Shown: piece by piece, positions 1 to 6,593 of the stretch
How the letters are laid out: each line of letters begins with the position of its first letter
Position numbering within the stretch: the first letter of the stretch is position 1
Origin: Chitinophagaceae bacterium
GTDB taxonomy: Bacteria; Bacteroidota; Bacteroidia; Chitinophagales; Chitinophagaceae
Direction: 5' to 3'
Assembly (NCBI GenBank): GCA_023251335.1
Contig: JAHEZA010000047.1
Coordinates: forward strand, 1 to 7,383
DNA length: 7,383 nucleotides
The notes under the pieces: model-generated
Database searches by the model: none
Seen by the model: only the letters and a program-made list of their open reading frames with translations
What the model was told of the DNA's origin: nothing
Program-made: the position numbers and the translations under genes

Positions 1-59
1 AAGAGATCGAAAGCTATTGGCGAAAAAAAGTAGAAGAAATTACTTATATAATACAATAA
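1..59 (+). CDS. Possible C-terminal tail of a gene entering from the left edge (partial)
   Basis: One plus-strand frame is open from the window edge and stops with TAA at 57-59. It reads EIESYWRKKVEEITYIIQ, a plausible charged, amphipathic C-terminus. The other two plus frames are also open at the edge, stopping at 33 (KRSKAIGEKK) and 103, so the choice rests only on protein-like composition. No function can be assigned from 18 residues, and it could be non-coding. Confidence 0.3.
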   Translation, partial: EIESYWRKKVEEITYIIQ

Positions 60-351
60 TTCATAATTCCTCCCGTTATCTTTTTCCAATAGCATTACTA
101 TGAGTCATAAAAACCATATTACGCCCGTATATTTTATCGGTAATATGCTGAAAGTATTCGTAACAAAACTCACTCAGCATCCCGATTATTACAATACAAA
201 GCATTACCATAAGATCAAAAGAAGATACCGACATAACAATAAGGCATGGTAAAAAATGAAAAGATAAAATTTCGCTTTCGGAATATTGAGGAAGTTCTGA
301 CGAGTGAATAAAATAGCTAAAAACCAATTTCCTTATTTTAAATCCACCACT
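60..351. other. AT-rich stretch with no confident gene
   Basis: This stretch of about 290 nt has competing short frames on both strands and no strong signal for either. On plus, an ATG at 100 opens a 50-codon frame to a TAA at 250-252; its product is very basic (ending HHKIKRRYR-like, then NNKAW). On minus, a frame starting at TTG (372) and ending at 76 would encode 98 residues with one hydrophobic stretch (LMVMLCIVIIGML). Neither has a recognisable domain, a clear promoter or a ribosome-binding site. A TATCTTTT at 77-84 differs by one base from the Bacteroidota -7 consensus TAnnTTTG, but I see no matching TTTG at the -33 distance. It may be a spacer or the remnant of a decayed gene. Confidence 0.4.
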
Positions 352-486
352 ATGAAAAGTCAACAGTACCAAAGCAGATCAGCATTATCGCTGTTCTTCA
401 GTCACCTGGCCAAAAATTTTGTAGCTCTTTTTGAATCGGGCAACAAAAAAGAATTTCAAAGATTAAAAGATTTCATTTCATCCTAA
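352..486 (+). CDS. Hypothetical small protein, 44 residues, convergent with the SNF2 gene
   Basis: This frame reads from ATG 352 to TAA 484-486. I do not recognise the product. It starts MKSQQYQSRSALSLFF and ends KKEFQRLKDFISS. The middle (ALSLFFSHLAKNFVALFESG) looks like an amphipathic helix and the tail is Lys/Glu-rich, a composition more like a real small cytosolic protein than a chance frame. The frame stays open upstream to a GTG at 304, which would add 16 residues; I prefer the ATG because the added residues look unremarkable. No Shine-Dalgarno sequence precedes either start, which is normal for this phylum. It ends 6 nt from the stop of the convergent SNF2 gene, and a hairpin spans both stops. 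It could also be the tail of a decayed gene. Confidence is limited by size and lack of homology data. Confidence 0.38.
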   Translation: MKSQQYQSRSALSLFFSHLAKNFVALFESGNKKEFQRLKDFISS

Positions 487-509
487 TATCTGCTAACTGA
501 ACAGATATT
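485..509. terminator. Small hairpin between convergent stop codons (possible bidirectional terminator)
   Basis: AATATCTG (485-492) and CAGATATT (502-509) are perfect 8-bp inverted repeats around a 9-nt loop. The left arm begins within the TAA of the plus-strand small ORF, and the loop contains the TAG of the minus-strand SNF2 gene (493-495). The placement suits a shared terminator. The stem has only two G-C pairs and no long U tract follows on either side, so termination is uncertain. Confidence 0.4.
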
Positions 510-3500
510 CTACATCTTCTTTGCTCAGGCTTTTTACGAAAGTCTGGTCATCGGAAATTAATTCTTTTGCAAGGATACGCTTGCGTTCCTGTAATTGTAA
601 TATTTTATCTTCAATCGTATCCTTGCAAATCATTCTGTAAGCAAAAATATTTTTTGTCTGTCCAATCCGATGCGTCCGGTCAATAGCCTGCTGCTCTACC
701 GCGGGGTTCCACCAGGGATCAACAATATAAACATAATCGGCGGCAGTTAAATTTAGCCCGACACCACCGGCCTTTAGTGAAATAAGAAACACCCTGCAAT
801 TTTCATTCGTTTGAAAATTGGTAATAGCCTTTTCCCTGTCTACAGGAGAGGTACTGCCATCAAAATATTCAAATTCAATATTATTTTCTTTAAGTTTTTG
901 CTTTATTAACGAAAGCATTCCGAGAAACTGGGAAAAAATTAGCGCCTTATGTTCGCCAATATTTTCAGTTATTTCCCGGGTCAGTTCTTCCAGCTTAATC
1001 GAATCATTAGGATATTTTTCCTCTTCATTTAATATGGCTGGGCTGTCGCATATTTGCCTAAGCTTCATCAGCCCCTGGAGTATAGTAAGTTGTGATTTAT
1101 TAACGCCCTGTTCCTCTATTACGCCAAGAATTTTATTGCGATAAGCGTTGCGGTAGGCTTCATAAACATTACGTTGTTTATCTTCCATTTCACAGAAAAG
1201 GACAGTCTCTGTTTTTTCGGGTAAATCTTTGGCCACCTGTTCTTTGGTTCTTCTCAAAATAAAAGGATACAACAATTTTTTTAGATGATCTTTTTGTTCC
1301 TGCTCACCGAGCTTATCTATCGGCGTAGAAAACTCATTTCTAAAAAATTCAACACTACCCAGCAATCCATGATTCAGAAAATTCATCTGCGCGTAAATAT
1401 CAAATGTATTATTCTGGAGAGGTGTACCACTCATGCATATGCGATTTTTTGTTCTGAGCAGGCATGCAGCTTTGGTTACTTTCGAGGAAGGATTTTTAAT
1501 AGCCTGCGATTCGTCCAGGATTACATAATCAAATGGAATTTTCATCAGCATCTGAATATCGCTTCTTAACGTGCCATATGTGGTAATAACAATATTTTCA
1601 TCCCCAAAATCTTCTTTTCGTTTGGAACGGTTATTACCATGATGAATGCGCCGGGAAAGTGAAGGTGTGAACTTTTTTATTTCATTTTCCCAATTATAGA
1701 TTAGTGTGGTAGGGCAAACCACAAGCGCGTGAAGGCTGCCCCTTGCTTCAAAATAGTGAGATAGCATGCTTAGTGCCTGCACTGTTTTTCCCAGGCCCAT
1801 ATCATCTGCAAGGATACCGCCCCAGCCTACTTCATTCAAATAATTGAGCCAATGGAAACCCGATACCTGGTAGGGACGCAACCGGCTTTGCAAATCGGCA
1901 GGCAGTGGCACCTCCGGAATATGGCTGAGTTCGCGAAGCCGCTCATATTTTTCGTCAAGTTCAAAAGAAAGCTCTGTTTCATCCCGCTGATCATACAATT
2001 CGTCTATCACACTTAAATGAAACTTTGAAAGCCGAAGTTGGTTATTTTTCCCCTCACCTACTTTAAAAAGTAGTCCATATTTCTTTATCCATTCATCCGG
2101 CAAAATTCCTAACGTGCCATCATCTAACTGAACAAATGATTGCTTATTGGCCAGCGCCTTTTGAATTTCTGCAATACCGATCTGTTGTTCACCAAAAGCC
2201 AGTTTCACCTTCGCATCAAACCAATCTACGCCACTGCTTAAATGAATATGAGTAGAAGGTTTTGCTGTATTAAAACGAAAATTTTTTAACGCTTCGAATC
2301 CAAAAACGGGTACTTTCATTTCCTTCATCGCATCTACAAACAAAAAGAACCAGTTGTTTTTTAACACATCTGTACCTTTTAATACAAGGCTTTTATTTTG
2401 AGGCTGGTTGACAAAATGAGAATGAAGGCTTGCCAGTTTTGAGATGAATTCTTGCTCAGCCTCTTTATTCCGCTTTACCATTAATACCTTATCATTATCA
2501 GGAACGATAATGGTATCTTTATCACCTGATTTTACGCTGAAACCTTTATAGTTAAACACGGGCTCAAATAATAAATAATCGCCTCTTTCTAAAAGCATAA
2601 CACTGATATCAGGCTGGCCTTCTTTCGTTTCCTTTATTAACTCCCGCCCAAATGAAATCTTGTATTCATTAGAAAGTGGGAGCACCATTTCTTTTAAAAG
2701 CTGCGGCCATTGGCTTCCTGGAATGCGAAGTGTGTTCCGGAACTTTTCAGAGATCAGTACATGTTCGGGTCTGCTCCATAGATAAAATGTTTTATCATGC
2801 ATAAGCAAAAGATCGCTACACCATTGATTTTCTGACAATTTTACTTTTTCCCGGCCAAGCACTACCCGGCTCTCTATCAGTTTTTCGTCTTCATCAGGCT
2901 TAACTAAAAATTCAATTTCCGGTTCATCATTAGAAAAATAAATTGTTTCGAGATGCTGGGTGATAAAATTTTTTCCTTTGGGTAAATAGAAAACTGGTTT
3001 GTCTTCCTTATCCTGTAAGATTCTTTTTAATTTGGGATACATAAATTCCGCGATAAGCATTTTTGTTTCCTCGGGGTACTCTTCGTTCTCATCATGAATA
3101 ATATTTTCCCAAAAGCCGCTGAATGGTGAGTTTCGGTTTAAATATTTATTGATTTCCGGTTGCTGCAATTTCCGCGCGTATTGAATCAATTGTCTGTCAG
3201 TTTCGCTATATGCACCTGCGTCAATATATTTTCCCAGGTCCAGTTTTTCAAGTCTCCCAACAAATTTTTGATACTCCTCATCGTATTCTCCCTGCACTAC
3301 GTCTATAGAAACGAAAGGAAATGATTTTTCATTCGCATTGAAAACAAGTGTAACCTGCTTGCTTTTTGCATTAACTCTTTTTGTGTCTATAACAGCAATT
3401 TCTGTTTCCTGGCTTGCTTGTGGAAGGGCATTTACTGGTGAGGTCAGCCTTTTGATGGAGCTATCAATTACTTTTAAAAAGGGTTTTCCATCTTTATAAA

Positions 3501-4239
3501 TAAATTCAAATTTTCCGGACAGGTCATCTTCAAGGCTATAACCATATCCTTCCAGCAATTTATTTTTTTGTTTATCCCAATTACGAATACTATCAAAATA
3601 ATGAGGCCCCCAGTGGTTTAGTAATTGAAGAAACAAAGCAGTTTTATGCTTGCATAAAAGATGGTTACTTTCGTCGCAGCTACATGAAGTGTCAAAATTT
3701 CTTTCTTCATTCTTCTGTAAAATAATATGAAATGTTTCTCCATCCAGTTCCAGCTCCGCTTCAACTTTTTCATTCGCCGCGTCCAAAATACTGCACTTCA
3801 CTTTCCTCAGAATTTCTTCAGCCGCTACATAATTATCCATCCCTGCCAGCATTCTAATCATCTTTAGATCTATGTATTTTATTTTTACTACGGTATGTTG
3901 TTGATTATACACAGGTTCGCCCGCTGAGGAATCCAGCAAATTTTTATCCACCAAATCCTGTAGTTGCATTAACGCCGCCGCTTCATGGCGACAAATATCG
4001 CTAATGTTATAAGGGCAAGAGCATCGGACAGAAAAGGTTTTGGGATCGTCATATTTCTGCACCTGTACTTTGTAAAATGTGGTATAGCTATCATCCCTCA
4101 CGCGAAATATAATTGAATGCATCAGCTCGTCGTGCGCTACCAATTCTACAAATCGTTGCGAATAAATTTTTTTGCCACGCCGTATTACTTCATCGGTTCC
4201 GGAATTATATATGTATTTTATAAAAAAGGGTAATGCCAA
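493..4239 (-). CDS. SNF2-family DNA-dependent ATPase/helicase with two SWIM zinc fingers
   Basis: This is a large (1248-residue) Swi2/Snf2-type ATPase expected to translocate on double-stranded DNA and remodel protein-DNA complexes; its exact bacterial role is unknown. Two SWIM motifs (CxC-n-CxH) lie near the N-terminus: C73, C75, C83, H85 and C186, C188, C196, H198. Residues about 200-780 match no domain I can name. The ATPase core follows: Walker A GLGKT with K818, DESQ box at 909-912, SGTP at 937-940, then the second RecA lobe with SLKAGGVGLNL (1154-1164), DPWWNP (1174-1179) and the arginine-rich THRIGQ (1189-1194). All core motifs are intact. The start is TTG, because a TAA lies two codons upstream and the first internal Met is residue 40, after a segment (GTDEVIRRGKK) I believe is conserved in relatives. 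It is separated from comB by 370 nt and probably has its own promoter. It resembles housekeeping SWIM-SNF2 proteins; no defence partners are present. Confidence 0.95.
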   Translation of the reverse strand: MALPFFIKYIYNSGTDEVIRRGKKIYSQRFVELVAHDELMHSIIFRVRDDSYTTFYKVQVQKYDDPKTFSVRCSCPYNISDICRHEAAALMQLQDLVDKNLLDSSAGEPVYNQQHTVVKIKYIDLKMIRMLAGMDNYVAAEEILRKVKCSILDAANEKVEAELELDGETFHIILQKNEERNFDTSCSCDESNHLLCKHKTALFLQLLNHWGPHYFDSIRNWDKQKNKLLEGYGYSLEDDLSGKFEFIYKDGKPFLKVIDSSIKRLTSPVNALPQASQETEIAVIDTKRVNAKSKQVTLVFNANEKSFPFVSIDVVQGEYDEEYQKFVGRLEKLDLGKYIDAGAYSETDRQLIQYARKLQQPEINKYLNRNSPFSGFWENIIHDENEEYPEETKMLIAEFMYPKLKRILQDKEDKPVFYLPKGKNFITQHLETIYFSNDEPEIEFLVKPDEDEKLIESRVVLGREKVKLSENQWCSDLLLMHDKTFYLWSRPEHVLISEKFRNTLRIPGSQWPQLLKEMVLPLSNEYKISFGRELIKETKEGQPDISVMLLERGDYLLFEPVFNYKGFSVKSGDKDTIIVPDNDKVLMVKRNKEAEQEFISKLASLHSHFVNQPQNKSLVLKGTDVLKNNWFFLFVDAMKEMKVPVFGFEALKNFRFNTAKPSTHIHLSSGVDWFDAKVKLAFGEQQIGIAEIQKALANKQSFVQLDDGTLGILPDEWIKKYGLLFKVGEGKNNQLRLSKFHLSVIDELYDQRDETELSFELDEKYERLRELSHIPEVPLPADLQSRLRPYQVSGFHWLNYLNEVGWGGILADDMGLGKTVQALSMLSHYFEARGSLHALVVCPTTLIYNWENEIKKFTPSLSRRIHHGNNRSKRKEDFGDENIVITTYGTLRSDIQMLMKIPFDYVILDESQAIKNPSSKVTKAACLLRTKNRICMSGTPLQNNTFDIYAQMNFLNHGLLGSVEFFRNEFSTPIDKLGEQEQKDHLKKLLYPFILRRTKEQVAKDLPEKTETVLFCEMEDKQRNVYEAYRNAYRNKILGVIEEQGVNKSQLTILQGLMKLRQICDSPAILNEEEKYPNDSIKLEELTREITENIGEHKALIFSQFLGMLSLIKQKLKENNIEFEYFDGSTSPVDREKAITNFQTNENCRVFLISLKAGGVGLNLTAADYVYIVDPWWNPAVEQQAIDRTHRIGQTKNIFAYRMICKDTIEDKILQLQERKRILAKELISDDQTFVKSLSKEDVEYLFS

Positions 4240-4241
4240 AG

Positions 4242-4255
4242 ATTAAAATTTTAAT
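4242..4255. repeat. Perfect 14-bp AT palindrome next to the SNF2 start codon
   Basis: ATTAAAATTTTAAT is a perfect palindrome ending 2 nt upstream of the TTG start of the SNF2 gene (4237-4239). It lies within the presumed leader. It could be an operator-like site or simply keep the start region unstructured, but in such AT-rich DNA it may be chance. Confidence 0.3.
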
Positions 4256-4303
4256 AAAAATTCGTTTTATACTTCGTTCGGCAGTTGCGAAAAAAGCAAT
4301 TTG

Positions 4304-4311
4304 CAAAAGTA
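4304..4311 (-). promoter_or_regulatory. Probable Bacteroidota-type -7 promoter element for the SNF2 gene
   Basis: Read on the minus strand this is TACTTTTG, an exact match to the Bacteroidota -7 consensus TAnnTTTG. About 19 nt further upstream (4331-4334) the minus strand reads TTTT, a three-of-four match to the -33 TTTG box. Transcription would start near 4297, giving a leader of roughly 55-60 nt before the TTG start. The orientation and distance fit the SNF2 gene. Confidence 0.5.
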
Positions 4312-4467
4312 AGAAAAATTTAAAAGAGGGAAAAGCCGTTTAGCGGTAATTTTCAGATCCATAGGGAATAACCACACAGAAATTTTGTTAAAAAGATGCT
4401 TAGGGATTGATTGTCTGATATGATCCGTTATCTCTAAATAGAAATCATTGACATTTCTTGCTTTATT

Positions 4468-4494
4468 GTTCGTGTGGCTTACAAGCTCACGAAT
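4468..4494. repeat. Imperfect hairpin in the comB-SNF2 gap
   Basis: The left arm GTTCGTGTGGCT (4468-4479) pairs with AGCTCACGAAT (4484-4494) around a 4-nt loop, with one bulged T (4475) and two G·U pairs. No U tract follows on either strand, so it is not a typical intrinsic terminator. It lies about 115 nt beyond the comB stop. It could shape the 3' end of a comB transcript or be a chance inverted repeat. Confidence 0.35.
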
Positions 4495-4586
4495 CTTAAC
4501 GATTGGGAAAATAAAAATTTGATTTTGAAAAAAAGGACATGAAGGGTGTTTTGGATAGGTTCTCCTTAGAAGATAAAATCACGTTG

Positions 4587-4609
4587 GATAAATCTGAAAG
4601 ATTCTTATC
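4587..4609. terminator. Weak stem-loop just after the comB stop
   Basis: AATCT (4591-4595) and AGATT (4599-4603) form a 5-bp stem around GAA, extended by GATA/TATC (4587-4590 with 4606-4609) across a 2-nt bulge. It starts directly beyond the comB stop codon (TAA on minus, 4610-4612). An alternative outer pairing uses GGATAA (4586-4591) with TTATCC (4610-4615). On the comB strand the following bases are not a clean U run, so terminator function is tentative. Confidence 0.25.
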
Positions 4610-5350
4610 TTATCCTTTTACCAACCGACCGTTTGAATAAATACTAAGTACATTGGCGTTATCTTCCGTGAGACAAAACCTGATATCTTCCTCAAGACCA
4701 AACTTCATCAGGCGATGAAAATGCGAGGCATCTTTTTCTTTTAAAAACTCAAATAAATCATTCTTTGCCTGGAGGTAAAGCGATTGAGCTATTTGAGACG
4801 CATCGCAATTCAAATCGAAACGTTCTTTTATCCGGTTAATTACCGCTCCTGCAAACAACGTATCCTCAATATTGATTCGATTTTTCCAGGCCGCGCATGC
4901 CAATACTACATTTGATTTTTGATTGATAAGATAATCGCAAACAGCAGAGATATTACAAAAGGATCCGGTGATGATTCCTTTCGCATTTTCTGACAGCGCA
5001 AGATGTAAAAGCTTCGTCCCATTGGTGGTGGTTAATACCAGCGTTTTTCCATTAATGAATTCGCGTGTGTATTGTAATGGTGTGTTTCCATATTGCAATC
5101 CCTCCGCTATTTTCCCATTTCTTTCGCCCGCGGTTATCACTTCTAATTGCTTTCCCAATTTGATGCATTTGGCCACACTATCCACCGGGATAATTGCTTT
5201 TGCTCCATTGTGCAATGCAGTGGCGATAGTAGAAGTAGCCCGTAAAATATCGATAATCACTACAATGCTATCGCTTACATCATAAAGTTCCAATAGCGAA
5301 GGCGATAAAATCGTATTTAATACAGGACGATCACTTTTCTTCAAGCTCAT
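4610..5350 (-). CDS. comB: 2-phosphosulfolactate phosphatase family protein (ComB)
   Basis: The family's founding reaction is Mg-dependent hydrolysis of 2-phosphosulfolactate to sulfolactate in coenzyme M synthesis in methanogens. Many bacteria without coenzyme M carry homologues, so the true substrate here is uncertain. The 246 residues fit the family length and its conserved blocks: DILRATST (34-41), AGERNG (74-79), GNTP (88-91), LTTTNGT (106-112), CAAWKNR (152-158), EDTLFAG (162-168) and a C-terminal DIRFCL (222-227). CAAW replaces the CAGW I would expect; the other likely active-site residues (D34, R37, E76, R77, N110, E162, D163) are present. The start is ATG, with a weakly promoter-like AGATTTTG a few bases upstream that does not meet the consensus. 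It lies 124 nt after gcvT, with a strong hairpin between, so separate transcription is possible. Nothing else in the window belongs to coenzyme M or sulfolactate metabolism. Confidence 0.9.
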   Translation of the reverse strand: MSLKKSDRPVLNTILSPSLLELYDVSDSIVVIIDILRATSTIATALHNGAKAIIPVDSVAKCIKLGKQLEVITAGERNGKIAEGLQYGNTPLQYTREFINGKTLVLTTTNGTKLLHLALSENAKGIITGSFCNISAVCDYLINQKSNVVLACAAWKNRINIEDTLFAGAVINRIKERFDLNCDASQIAQSLYLQAKNDLFEFLKEKDASHFHRLMKFGLEEDIRFCLTEDNANVLSIYSNGRLVKG

Positions 5351-5379
5351 TTGTCAAAATCTTAATTGCTTTTATTTGT

Positions 5380-5428
5380 TTAACCGAATGCTGCGTTAGG
5401 TTATCCAGCACGTTGTGCCCCTGGTTAA
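5380..5428. repeat. Nested, partly alternative inverted repeats in the gcvT-comB gap
   Basis: TTAACC (5380-5385) matches GGTTAA (5423-5428) as an outer stem. Inside, TGCTG (5389-5393) can pair with CAGCA (5406-5410), or GCAC (5408-5411) with GTGC (5415-5418) around GTT. The two inner pairings share bases and exclude each other. The stretch lies upstream of the comB start, beside the larger hairpin at 5431-5468. It may be part of a palindromic repeat element or the leader of comB. Confidence 0.35.
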
Positions 5429-5430
5429 CA

Positions 5431-5468
5431 AGGCACGATGCATTTTCGAAACGCAATGCATCGTGTCT
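5431..5468. terminator. Strong 14-bp hairpin just downstream of gcvT
   Basis: AGGCACGATGCATT (5431-5444) pairs with AATGCATCGTGTCT (5455-5468) along 14 positions with a single G·U pair and a 10-nt loop. Going with transcription it begins 6 nt after the gcvT stop codon, where a terminator would sit. The bases after it on that strand (TGTTAACC) are not a U tract, so it may instead be an mRNA 3'-end stabiliser or one copy of a dispersed palindromic repeat. Confidence 0.6.
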
Positions 5469-5474
5469 CTGCCG

Positions 5475-6560
5475 TTATTCGAAAGGCATTTTTACCACCT
5501 TTGCTAACAGCGCTTTATCTCTTATTTTGATATAAATTTCTGTTCCGTGTTTTGAATAATCTTTATTAGCATAGCCCATCGCAATAGCTTTTTGAAGGGT
5601 TGGAGCCTGGGTTCCGCTGGTAACGCGGCCAATTACTTCTCCATCTTTATTTTGGATTTCGTAATCGTGACGGGGAATTCCTTTGTCAATCATTTCAAGG
5701 CCCACTAATTTTTGCTTTATTCCTTCGGCTTTTTGTTTTTCAAGAATATTCCTCGCTGTAAAATCTTTTGTAAATTTTGTAATCCAGCCCAGTCCTGCTT
5801 CTAAAGGTGTTGTTGTATCGTCGATGTCGTTTCCGTAAAGGCAATACCCCATTTCAAGCCTGAGAGTATCGCGGGCGGCAAGTCCAATCGGTTTTAATCC
5901 TTGAGCGCTACCTCCTTCAAATATTTTATTCCAAACCTGGTTAGCATTATCATCTTTATCTTCAAAATAAATCTCTATTCCGCCCGACCCTGTATAGCCT
6001 GTAGCGCTTATCAGCACGTTATCGACACCCGCAAACTTCCCCTTGACGAAAGTATAATATTTCATGTTGAGGATGTCAATATCGGTAAGAGGTTGTAAGA
6101 TCTTTGTAGCATTTGGGCCTTGTATCGCAAGCAGGCAGGTCTTATCAGAAATATTGTGCATTTCTACATTCCCTGTATTATGTTTTGATATCCAATCCCA
6201 ATCTTTTTCAATGTTGGAAGCATTTACAACCAGCATGTAAACATTATTTTCTTCGATACAATAAACGATCAGATCGTCCACGATGCCACCTGCCGCATTG
6301 GTCAGGCAACTATACTGGGCTTTTCCCGCAGCAATTTTGGAAGCATCGTTGCTGGTTACGCGTTGGATAAGCGCCAATGCATTGTCGCCTTTTAAAATGA
6401 ACTCGCCCATGTGGCTTACATCAAAAACGCCCGCATTTTTTCGAACCGTGTTATGCTCGTCATTAATGCCGGAATAACTGATGGGCATATTAAACCCTGC
6501 AAACTCAGCCATCTTAGCGCCCAGCGCTATATGCCTTTCCGTAAATGGGGTACTCTTCAT
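5475..6560 (-). CDS. gcvT: Aminomethyltransferase, glycine cleavage system T-protein
   Basis: It transfers the methylene group from aminomethyl-lipoyl H-protein to tetrahydrofolate, releasing ammonia and giving 5,10-methylene-THF; it is cytosolic and works with GcvP, GcvH and lipoamide dehydrogenase. The 361 residues match the usual 360-370. Visible family blocks are [13 protein letters not shown] (17-29), [10 protein letters not shown] (45-54), the GGIVDDL segment (91-97) whose D96 aligns with the catalytic Asp, [14 protein letters not shown] (186-199), [12 protein letters not shown] (228-239), [10 protein letters not shown] (250-259) and the C-terminal barrel with [10 protein letters not shown] (311-320). 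The common GYTGE motif is GYTGS here, probably a lineage variant. The start is ATG, in agreement with the usual N-terminus (TPF-ERH). It begins 33 nt after the suhB-like gene, which suggests co-transcription. No gcvH or gcvP is in the window, so the system is split in this genome. Confidence 0.97.
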   Translation of the reverse strand: MKSTPFTERHIALGAKMAEFAGFNMPISYSGINDEHNTVRKNAGVFDVSHMGEFILKGDNALALIQRVTSNDASKIAAGKAQYSCLTNAAGGIVDDLIVYCIEENNVYMLVVNASNIEKDWDWISKHNTGNVEMHNISDKTCLLAIQGPNATKILQPLTDIDILNMKYYTFVKGKFAGVDNVLISATGYTGSGGIEIYFEDKDDNANQVWNKIFEGGSAQGLKPIGLAARDTLRLEMGYCLYGNDIDDTTTPLEAGLGWITKFTKDFTARNILEKQKAEGIKQKLVGLEMIDKGIPRHDYEIQNKDGEVIGRVTSGTQAPTLQKAIAMGYANKDYSKHGTEIYIKIRDKALLAKVVKMPFE

Positions 6561-6593
6561 AATGTCTGTTAAAAATGATAAAAGTATTTTTAT

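Larger units (their letters stand above)
4312..4609. other. Intergenic region between comB and the SNF2 gene
   Basis: This AT-rich gap holds the upstream part of the SNF2 promoter region and an imperfect hairpin at 4468-4494. I see no tRNA, riboswitch class or convincing gene here. A 33-codon plus-strand frame (ATG 4539, TAA 4638-4640) is preceded by AAAGGAC but runs antisense into the last codons of comB. It is too short to accept without conservation data. Confidence 0.5.

Noticed and set aside
76..372. 98-codon minus-strand frame with a hydrophobic segment
   Set aside because: It starts with TTG, has no recognisable domain or promoter, and overlaps a comparably plausible plus-strand frame and the start of the small ORF at 352. 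The hydrophobic run may be an accident of AT-rich sequence.
818..1569. Plus-strand frames of 108 and 94 codons inside the SNF2 gene
   Set aside because: They lie antisense to the conserved ATPase core; their composition is explained by the codons of the real gene on the other strand.
493..4239. SNF2 protein as part of an anti-phage defence system (DISARM-like or similar)
   Set aside because: No methyltransferase, nuclease, phospholipase-like or other defence partner is nearby, and the neighbours are housekeeping genes. SWIM-SNF2 proteins of this shape are common chromosomal genes in the phylum.
4461..4475. Plus-strand TATTGTTC as a -7 box in the comB-SNF2 gap
   Set aside because: Two mismatches to the consensus at the most conserved positions and no credible gene downstream.
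4968..5285. Plus-strand 105-codon frame inside comB
   Set aside because: Antisense shadow of a well-supported gene; no domain or own start signals.
5351..5365. Promoter directly before comB (AGATTTTG on minus)
   Set aside because: It matches only four of the six fixed positions of TAnnTTTG and has no -33 TTTG at the right distance.
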